Positions 35,437-45,532 of a stretch of DNA of 64,000 nt are shown here, one piece after another. Location: positions 3,535,001 to 3,599,000 of the forward strand of contig NZ_CP049866.1 of the NCBI RefSeq assembly GCF_011300215.1, in the 5' to 3' direction. Every line of letters begins with the position of its first letter. Position 1 is the stretch's first letter. The notes below the pieces were generated by a model that had not been told where the DNA came from, searched no databases, and was given only the letters and a program-made list of their open reading frames with translations. The DNA comes from Nocardioides piscis (GTDB lineage Bacteria; Actinomycetota; Actinomycetes; Propionibacteriales; Nocardioidaceae). Both the position numbers and the translations under genes were made by a program.

Positions 35437-37662
35437 TCACGATCCCCTCAGGGCTGATCGGACCGCATGGGCAGCGGCCGAGGCACGCTCGTCGGAGAGC
35501 CGGCCCGCGTGCGTCTCCTGGACGTAGAACACGTCGACGGCCTGCGGCCCGAGCGTGGAGACGTGGGCCGAGCGCACCGACAGGTCGAGGCCGGCCAGCG
35601 CCGTACACACCAGGTGCACGACTCCCAGCCGGTCGTCCATCCGCACCTCGAGCACGGTGGCCGAGGCCGACGCCTCAGCGCGTACGGCGACGACGGGCTC
35701 CAGCTTCGCCGGGACGGGCCGCCCGAGGCGCGACGCCGCGTCGATCCGCCCCTCGCTGATCGCCGAGAGCCGTTCCCTGAGCACGCGGGGGTCGAGGTCG
35801 GGCTCGGCCACCTCCCAGACGGACACCCCGAACGGAACGTCCCCGGCGTCCTGGGACCACGCCCGAGCCGCACGCACCTGGACTCGCTGCATCGCCAACG
35901 TCGCAGCGACGTCGGCGAGCAGGCCCACGCGATCGGGAGCGACCACGGTGACGCGCGCCCCGCTCCCCTGCGGCTCGACCCCGACCCAGGTGCCACCCGC
36001 GACGACCTGGTCGGGCAGGGCCAGCTCATCCGGCAGTGCTGCCGGTGCTGAGTGACCGCCGAGGGCTGCCCGCGCCCGCGTCGCCATCGCCGTGACCAAC
36101 CCGGCCCGCCAGGCCGACCAGGCCTTCGGCGACGCAGCCCGGCAGTCGGCCTCGGTCAGCGCGAGCAGCAGTTCCAGCGCGTCGACGTCCGGCACCTTGG
36201 TGAGCAGGCCCTGGACGGTCGCAGGGTCGTCGAGATCGCGCGAGGTGGCCGTCTCCGACAGCAACAGGTGGTGTCGCACGAGCCCGGCGACCAGGTCCAC
36301 GGCCACGGCATCGAAGCCCATCCGGGTGGCGATGGCGCGGGCGATCGGTTCACCGGCGAGCGAGTGCTCGATCCGCCCACCCTTGCCGATGTCGTGCAGG
36401 AGGGCGGCCACCAGCAGGACGTCGGGGCGCGCCACCGCCCGGATCAGCGCAGCGGCCTCGATGCAGGTCTCCACGACGTGCCGGTCGACGGTGAAGCGAT
36501 GGATCGGCGAGGCGTGCGGAAGCATTCGGATCCGCTCCCACTCCGGCAGGAAGCCGCTCAGGGCGCCTGTCTCCTCCAACGTCTCCCAGACCGGCAGCAG
36601 GCCGGGACCAGACGCCAGCAGGCGCACCAGCGCATCGCGGGCCCGTTCGGGCCACGGCGTCGGTAGCGGCGGACACTCCCGGACGAGCCGCGCCGCGGTG
36701 GCAGGCGCCAGGACGACGTCGCGCTCGGCCGCTTCGGCGGCTGCCCGCAGCAGCATCGTCGGGTCCAGGTCGGGGCGGGCGCGTGCGTCGAGCACGACCT
36801 CGCCGCGCGAGAGCGCGATTCCGTCGGCGACGGGTTCGAGGGCCGGCCGCCGGGCGCCCTTCACCGACTCCGGCCGCGCAAGCAAGGCGTCGACACGCCG
36901 CCACGTCAGCCTCGACAGGTGGCTGATGCGCCTGCCGACCTCTCGCACGTGCCTCTGTGCGGCTTCGGCGTCGGGCAGCCCCAGCGCGACCGCCATCGGT
37001 TGCCACAGCTCTGGCGCGACCCGGTCGGTCGGGCGCCGGGTCTCGTCGTGGAGCAGGTCGCGGAAGTCGAGCAGCGCCTGCCTCGAACCCTCGAGCTCTC
37101 CGCTGGAGACGTCGACGAGCCAGGTGGCGCCGAGCGCCTTGAGCACCGTCGCGTCCCGCAGCCCGCCCTCGGACTCCTTGATGTCCGGCACCGAGACGTG
37201 AGCCAGCTCGCCGAGGACGGCGTGACGCCGGTCCACGAGCTCTCGCAGCTCAGGCAGCCGCCGCCGCGCCTGACGTCGCCAGCCGGCGAGCATCGTCGCG
37301 CGCAGGCGCAGGGTGAGGTTGGGGTCGCCGGCGAGGTGCCGGATGTCGAGCAGGCCGAGCGCGACCTTGAGGTCGTCCTCCGCAGCGCTGACCATCTCGG
37401 GCAGCGAGCGCACCGAGTGGTCGAGCCGCCACCCTGAGTCCCACAGCGGATACCAGAGCTGCTGGGCGAGCTCGCCGGGGTCGACCCCCTCGTCGTGGAC
37501 CAGCACCACGTCGAGGTCCGAGTGGGGGGCGAGCTCGCCGCGGCCGTAGCCGCCGACGGCGACCAGGGCCACCCCCACGTCCGGACCCGCACCGCCGGCG
37601 TAGGCCGACTGGCACAGCCGGTCCGCCGCAGCCGCCCGCCCGGCCCGCTCGCTCGCAGTCAT
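35437..37662 (-). CDS. glnD: PII uridylyltransferase / uridylyl-removing enzyme
   Basis: GlnD covalently modifies and demodifies PII in response to glutamine; in actinobacteria the modification may be adenylylation. The 741-residue protein has all four parts: nucleotidyltransferase (VAVGGYGRGELAPHSDLDVV), the helical linker, the HD domain (VLLVAALLHDIGKGGRIEHS) and two ACT domains (VTVVAPDRVGLLADVAATLA, then LEVRMDDRLGVVHLVCTALA). ATG 37662 lies 4 bases after the glnB stop, so it belongs to the amtB-glnB-glnD unit. It ends 4 bases from the convergent sigma partner. Confidence 0.95.
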   Translation of the reverse strand: MTASERAGRAAAADRLCQSAYAGGAGPDVGVALVAVGGYGRGELAPHSDLDVVLVHDEGVDPGELAQQLWYPLWDSGWRLDHSVRSLPEMVSAAEDDLKVALGLLDIRHLAGDPNLTLRLRATMLAGWRRQARRRLPELRELVDRRHAVLGELAHVSVPDIKESEGGLRDATVLKALGATWLVDVSSGELEGSRQALLDFRDLLHDETRRPTDRVAPELWQPMAVALGLPDAEAAQRHVREVGRRISHLSRLTWRRVDALLARPESVKGARRPALEPVADGIALSRGEVVLDARARPDLDPTMLLRAAAEAAERDVVLAPATAARLVRECPPLPTPWPERARDALVRLLASGPGLLPVWETLEETGALSGFLPEWERIRMLPHASPIHRFTVDRHVVETCIEAAALIRAVARPDVLLVAALLHDIGKGGRIEHSLAGEPIARAIATRMGFDAVAVDLVAGLVRHHLLLSETATSRDLDDPATVQGLLTKVPDVDALELLLALTEADCRAASPKAWSAWRAGLVTAMATRARAALGGHSAPAALPDELALPDQVVAGGTWVGVEPQGSGARVTVVAPDRVGLLADVAATLAMQRVQVRAARAWSQDAGDVPFGVSVWEVAEPDLDPRVLRERLSAISEGRIDAASRLGRPVPAKLEPVVAVRAEASASATVLEVRMDDRLGVVHLVCTALAGLDLSVRSAHVSTLGPQAVDVFYVQETHAGRLSDERASAAAHAVRSALRGS

Positions 37663-37666
37663 CAGG

Positions 37667-39345
<1,679 letters not shown>

Positions 39346-39369
39346 GGGCAGCAACCTTGGACAGCCTTG

Positions 39370-39407
39370 GTTTCAGTGCCGCACGCGCTGTGTTTCGTGC
39401 ACGTAAA
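39370..39407 (-). promoter_or_regulatory. GlnR-like operator upstream of the second amtB
   Basis: On the minus strand the site reads TTTAC-n6-GAAAC-n6-CGTGC-n6-GAAAC. The two GAAAC half-sites are exactly 22 bases apart, and TTTAC sits 11 bases before the first. This fits the actinobacterial GlnR consensus (gTnAC-n6-GaAAC repeated) in three of four boxes. It ends 25 bases before the amtB ATG. Confidence 0.5.
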
Positions 39408-39413
39408 TGAATG

Positions 39414-39456
39414 CGAACCGCCGGCCGGTCGGTTGTCCCGACCGGCCGACGGTTCG
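39414..39456 (-). terminator. Strong hairpin between the two amtB-glnB units
   Basis: The arms CGAACCG-CCGGCCGGTCGG and CCGACCGGCCG-A-CGGTTCG pair over ~18 bases around a TTGTC loop. On the minus strand it is followed by CATTCATTTACG. It lies 33 bases after the stop of the first glnB and just before the GlnR-like site of the second amtB, so it probably separates two transcripts. Confidence 0.7.
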
Positions 39457-39488
39457 TGCGTCACGTCCGTACGGCGCCCGCGACCCCC

Positions 39489-41287
<1,799 letters not shown>

Positions 41288-41385
41288 GGGACCTCCAGTG
41301 CTGCGGGACGAGGGAGTCGCAGGCGGTGGTCCGACGACGGTGTCGGGACCTCAGCGACGATCGGGCACCACCCTGCGCGGTCGAC

Positions 41386-41423
41386 GTTTCACCGCTCACC
41401 GACTCGTGTTGCACCCACGCAAC
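41386..41423 (-). promoter_or_regulatory. GlnR-like operator upstream of the first amtB
   Basis: On the minus strand the site reads GTTGC-n6-GCAAC-n6-CGGTG-n6-GAAAC. The GCAAC and GAAAC half-sites are 22 bases apart and GTTGC is 11 bases before the first, the same geometry as the site in front of the second amtB. It lies ~100-137 bases upstream of the amtB start, in the region divergent from the glycan cassette. Confidence 0.45.
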
Positions 41424-41499
41424 AGATCCGCGTCCTCCGTTACGGACGCGTGAACGGGAGCGCACGGGGCGAGCGGTCGGGACCGCGGTCCGACCTCGA

Positions 41500-41505
41500 T
41501 ACACT
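41500..41505 (+). promoter_or_regulatory. Candidate -10 element of a leaderless promoter
   Basis: TACACT lies six bases before the ATG of the first glycan-cassette gene, with no ribosome binding site in between, so the transcript may start at or next to the ATG. No good -35 hexamer is visible at the usual distance. Confidence 0.4.
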
Positions 41506-41511
41506 CGCGCC

Positions 41512-42519
41512 ATGACCGGAAGCAGCGCCGATCGCGCGGCGCGCACGGGCGTTGTGCTGGTCAACCACGACAGCGCCGAGGACACGGTCGGTTGCATCGC
41601 GTCGCTCGAGGCCTCCCACGACCTCGACATGGACGTCGTGGTGGTGGACAACTCCGACTCGGAGACGTCGCGGTCAGCTCTCGCAGCCCTCGTCGGTGAT
41701 CGGGCGGTGGTCCTCTCGAGCGGTGGCAACCTGGGCTACGCGGGCGGCAGCAACGTGGGGATCCGGCACTGCCTGGGCCGCGGCAACCAGCTCGTGTGGC
41801 TGCTCAACCCCGACACCCGGGTCGAGCCCGAGACCCTGCCGCGCCTGATCGAGCTGCTCGGTGATGTCCGCGACTGCGGGGTCGTCGGTCCACGGATCGT
41901 CCACCCTGCGGCACACGACGCTGAGGAGATCGTGTGGTTCGACGGCGGGATCGTGGACGAGGACAAGGCCGGTGAGACCAGGCACCTCCACCAGGGCCGC
42001 CCGATCTCCCGGGTGCCCTCACCCGGCGCCCACGACGTCGACTACATCACCGGGGCGTCGCTGCTGACACGGCGCACGGTGCTGGAGACCATCGGGCTGC
42101 TCCCGGAGGACTACTTCCTCTACTTCGAGGAGACGCAGTGGTGCCGCGACGTCGCGGCCGCCGGCTGGCGCGTGATGATCGAGCAGCGCGCCCGGATGCT
42201 CCACCACCAGCGCTCGACCGGAGCCCTCCCCTCGCCCTACCACCTCTACTACATGACCCGGAACCGCTACCTGTTCGTCCAGCGCGCCCTCGGCGGCGAC
42301 GGGGAGGCAGCACTCGCCCAGCTGCGAGGAAAGTGGCTGAAGAACTGGCGGCGCAAGGTCGCCGAGCACGCGCCCCAGTGGCTGCCCGACTTCGACGCCC
42401 TGGTCGAGCAGGCGGCGGCCGACGCCCGCGCCGGGCGCGACGGGCGCAATGATGATGTCTCACACGTCCCGTGGCCGGACGACGTGCGACGCCAGGGAGA
42501 GGGGGTGGGCCACCGATGA
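41512..42519 (+). CDS. Family 2 glycosyltransferase (WbbL/rhamnosyltransferase-like)
   Basis: A 335-residue GT-A enzyme: GVVLVNHDSAEDTVGCIASL at the start, VVVVDNSDSE, GGNLGYAGGSNVGI, the DXD-like LLNPDTRVEP, and the acceptor/catalytic region VDYITGASLLTRRTVLETIG followed by YFLYFEETQWCRDVAAAGW. This pattern is common in transferases that add rhamnose or galactofuranose to cell-wall glycans; the sugar here is unknown. No membrane helix. It is the first of four genes that overlap by 4 bases each and shows a leaderless-type start. Confidence 0.88.
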   Translation: MTGSSADRAARTGVVLVNHDSAEDTVGCIASLEASHDLDMDVVVVDNSDSETSRSALAALVGDRAVVLSSGGNLGYAGGSNVGIRHCLGRGNQLVWLLNPDTRVEPETLPRLIELLGDVRDCGVVGPRIVHPAAHDAEEIVWFDGGIVDEDKAGETRHLHQGRPISRVPSPGAHDVDYITGASLLTRRTVLETIGLLPEDYFLYFEETQWCRDVAAAGWRVMIEQRARMLHHQRSTGALPSPYHLYYMTRNRYLFVQRALGGDGEAALAQLRGKWLKNWRRKVAEHAPQWLPDFDALVEQAAADARAGRDGRNDDVSHVPWPDDVRRQGEGVGHR

Positions 42520-43358
42520 ACAAGGGACGCGACGACGTCGCCACCGTGATCGAGCAGACCCTCGCCGGCGGCCCGCGGGTGCTCCACATCGGTCTCTCCG
42601 ACTCGCCTGTCCCCACGCGGCTCGCCCAGGAGCACGACCGCGAGGTGGAGTGCCTGCGCTGGCCCGCCACCGCGCCTCCTGACGCCGAGTGGGCTCTCGA
42701 CATGGGCCGTGGCGCCGCCGCCGACGACTGGGCGCGGCCGTTCCTCGTGGCCCCGGTCGACGTCGTCGTCGTCGAGGACGTGCTCGACACCAGTCACGAC
42801 GCAGACCTCTTCTTCCGCACCCTGGGCTCCGGCGCCCTGGTGCCGGGTGGTCTCGTGGTGGTCTCGGGCAAGCGCGACCTCGCGACACCGATCGCCTCCG
42901 CCGGCTTCGTCCTCGAGGACGAGGGGGCAAGTCCCCTCCAGGACGGGCGCCAGGTCACCGTCGCCCGGTTCCCCTCCTTCACCACCGCTCGTCCCCACTC
43001 CCCCGACGCCGACGAGGCGAGCGCCGCGGAGAACCGGCGGCTGGCCCACGAGCTCGAGCGCACTCGCGAGCTGCTTGCCCGAGAGCGGGCCACCATCGCC
43101 CGTGAGATGCAGTCGGGCAAGGACGAGCTGCTGGCGATGGACCGACAGCTCGCGGAGTTCCAGGACCGGCTGCAGCGGTTGCGCCACAAGAACGTCCTGC
43201 TGCGCGCCCGGGTCGCGCAGGTCTCCCGGGAGCGCGACCTGATCCAGGTCCAGGTGACCGAGCTGGAGCAGGAGCTGTTCCTGGCTCGCGACTCGCGCGC
43301 GGTCCGCACAGTGACCTCAGTCGTGCAGCGCGCTCGCCGGCGCAAGGACGGGTCGTGA
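42516..43358 (+). CDS. Rossmann-like protein with C-terminal coiled coil
   Basis: A 280-residue protein. Residues ~15-150 look like a degenerate SAM-methyltransferase-type Rossmann domain (RVLHIGLSDSPVPTRLAQEH, VDVVVVEDVLDTSHDADLFF, SGALVPGGLVVVSGKRDL); the Gly-rich SAM loop is not well kept. Residues ~165-265 are predicted coiled coil (NRRLAHELERTRELLARERA, LAEFQDRLQRLRHKNVLLRA), ending in a basic tail. It may be a scaffold or chain-length partner for the adjacent transferases rather than an enzyme. ATG 42516 overlaps the first gene, and its stop overlaps the next start. Confidence 0.7.
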   Translation: MNKGRDDVATVIEQTLAGGPRVLHIGLSDSPVPTRLAQEHDREVECLRWPATAPPDAEWALDMGRGAAADDWARPFLVAPVDVVVVEDVLDTSHDADLFFRTLGSGALVPGGLVVVSGKRDLATPIASAGFVLEDEGASPLQDGRQVTVARFPSFTTARPHSPDADEASAAENRRLAHELERTRELLARERATIAREMQSGKDELLAMDRQLAEFQDRLQRLRHKNVLLRARVAQVSRERDLIQVQVTELEQELFLARDSRAVRTVTSVVQRARRRKDGS

Positions 43359-45532
43359 GCCCGGGGACAACCCCGGACCGGGCTGCTGCTGGCCCGGCCC
43401 GGTCCGACTCCGACGAGATCTCGGCCCTGGACCGGCGGCGGGCCGCCTATCGACAGCTCGTCGACGGTGAGCTGGCGACCGGCGACGGGGACCGGGTGCT
43501 CTTCTTCGTCCACTCGGTGGACCTGCGGCACGCCACTCCCGACCTGGTCGCAGCCGCGGGTCTCGGACTCGCGCTCGCCGATCGCGGGTATGGCGTCCGC
43601 CTGGTCCCGCGGCACCGGTGGCACCTCGGCGGCGCGGCTGACATCTGGATCGCGACCACACCCGACGCCGACCCGTCGCAGGCACCCGTCGACGCCTGGA
43701 AGGTCGCGTGGGCCCACGGAGAGGTCGAGACGTGGGCGGAGCTGGACCACCTCCAGGCCTTCGACCAGGTCCTGGTGGGCTCCGAGGTGGCGCGCAGCAT
43801 CCTGCGCCGCACTCGTGCCGGTCGCGTCGACCTCCTGCGCTGCGCCGCCGACGCCGAGCTCTTCGCCTGTGGCGCCGGAGAGCACGAGCCACGCGCCGGC
43901 GCCATCGCGGTCGGCGTGCACGTCGAGCGCTCGCGCGCCATACACCCGCTCATCAACGACCTCGGTCTCACAGTGCCGCTCACGGTCTATGCCGAACCCC
44001 TGCGCAGCATGCGTTCGGGCCTGCTGGGACGGCTGGACGAGCCTGTCCCGTGGTTGCGTGCGCCCGAGGTGCTGACCTGCTCCGAGCTGACGGTGATCGA
44101 GCTGCCGAGCCACGCGATCGCGGACGCAACGCTGCCGGCCCACTTCTTCGAGAGCATCGCGTGCGGCTCACTGCCCCTGCTCAACTCCGCACTCGGAGCA
44201 GTCGAGTGCGGGCTGCCGGTGCCTGTCTACCGCAGCTCGGAAGAGCTCGGCGAGGTCATCACCTCCCTCCTCGCCGCGCCCGACGGGGTGCGTGCAGAGG
44301 TCGATCGCCTGCGCGAGCACGTCCTCGACCAGCACACGTGGGACGTGCGTGCCCGTGAGCTCGAGGAGGGCCTGGCTGTCGCCCGCTCCGAGCAGGCGTC
44401 ACCGCCACCTCGACGCGCCCTGCACTACTTCCCGGACTACAACCGGGCCAACCCCTACCAAGGGATGCTGTTCGCCGAGCTGGACGCGGTCGATGCCTAT
44501 CCGGTCGGTGTCTCCGACGTCGTCGAGCACCTCGAGAACCGTTCGGTCGCATCGGTGCCGGGCACCCTGAACATCCACTGGACCACTCCGATCATGCAGC
44601 ACGCCACCGGGCCGTTCCGGGCTGCGATCGAGCTAGACCGCTTCAGCGCCGCACTGCACAAGTTCCGTACGGCCGGTGGCCGGCTGGTGTGGACGCTGCA
44701 CAACGTGCTGCCCCACGAGGCTCGCCACGTCTGGGCCGAGACCAAGCTCGCCCAGCTCCTGGCCGACCGGGCCGACGCCATCCACGCCCTGTCGGAGATC
44801 ACTGCCCGGCAGGCCTCCGAGGTCCTGCGTCTCGACCCGAGACGCGTCGTCGTCATCGAGCACTCCAGCTATGTGGGGTGCTATCCCGACTGGATCAGCC
44901 GCGAGGCAGCGCGCTCCCACCTGGGCCTCTCCGCCTCGGACAAGGTGCTGGTCGCCCTCGGCGGCATCCGGCCCTACAAGGGCCTCGGGCGGCTGCTGGA
45001 CGTCTTCCACGAGCTCGCGGAGGAGGACCCCAGCCTGCACCTGCTGGTCGCGGGCAAGCCCGCCCAGACCCAGGAGACGGCCGGTCTCGAGCGCCGGTGC
45101 GAGCTCTCGTCCCGGGTGATCTCGGAGTTCTCCCACGTGCCGGACGACCAGCTGCAGGTGTGGTTCGGGGCGGCAGACCTCGCGGTCCTCCCCTACTCCA
45201 GGATCCTGAACTCAGGTGTCTTCTGGCTCGCCCAGACCTTCGGCCTTCCGATCGTCGGTCCACGGACCGGCGCCCTGCTCGACCTGGCCGACGAGCCCCA
45301 CGTCCGGCTGTTCAATCCCCGTGACGACCGCTCGTTGAAGGAGACGCTCCGCGCGACCATCACGGACCTGGTGGCCGACCCCGGGAGGGCCGACCAGGCC
45401 CGCGCCTCGTCGATCGCCGCCGCCCGATCGCGTCCGCCGGGACGCATGGCGCGGGACTTCGCCCACTTCATCGACCCGCTGCTGAGCGCCCAGGGGCAGA
45501 CCATCCGCAAGGAAGCCCAGGTGACTGCGTGA
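43355..45532 (+). CDS. Large two-module GT4-like glycosyltransferase
   Basis: A 725-residue protein with two GT-B-like modules. The first (~45-340) has VLFFVHSVDLRHATPDLVAA, ADIWIATTPDAD and, near its end, HFFESIACGSLPLLNS, which resembles a donor-site loop. The second (~355-700) has YFPDYNRANPYQGMLFAEL, LVWTLHNVLPHEARHVWAET, VALGGIRPYKGLGRLLDVFH and AVLPYSRILNSGVFWLAQTF, a GT4 pattern in which the EX7E motif is weak. Both may act on the same glycan, or one may be regulatory. GTG start overlapping the preceding stop. Confidence 0.82.
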   Translation: MSPGTTPDRAAAGPARSDSDEISALDRRRAAYRQLVDGELATGDGDRVLFFVHSVDLRHATPDLVAAAGLGLALADRGYGVRLVPRHRWHLGGAADIWIATTPDADPSQAPVDAWKVAWAHGEVETWAELDHLQAFDQVLVGSEVARSILRRTRAGRVDLLRCAADAELFACGAGEHEPRAGAIAVGVHVERSRAIHPLINDLGLTVPLTVYAEPLRSMRSGLLGRLDEPVPWLRAPEVLTCSELTVIELPSHAIADATLPAHFFESIACGSLPLLNSALGAVECGLPVPVYRSSEELGEVITSLLAAPDGVRAEVDRLREHVLDQHTWDVRARELEEGLAVARSEQASPPPRRALHYFPDYNRANPYQGMLFAELDAVDAYPVGVSDVVEHLENRSVASVPGTLNIHWTTPIMQHATGPFRAAIELDRFSAALHKFRTAGGRLVWTLHNVLPHEARHVWAETKLAQLLADRADAIHALSEITARQASEVLRLDPRRVVVIEHSSYVGCYPDWISREAARSHLGLSASDKVLVALGGIRPYKGLGRLLDVFHELAEEDPSLHLLVAGKPAQTQETAGLERRCELSSRVISEFSHVPDDQLQVWFGAADLAVLPYSRILNSGVFWLAQTFGLPIVGPRTGALLDLADEPHVRLFNPRDDRSLKETLRATITDLVADPGRADQARASSIAAARSRPPGRMARDFAHFIDPLLSAQGQTIRKEAQVTA

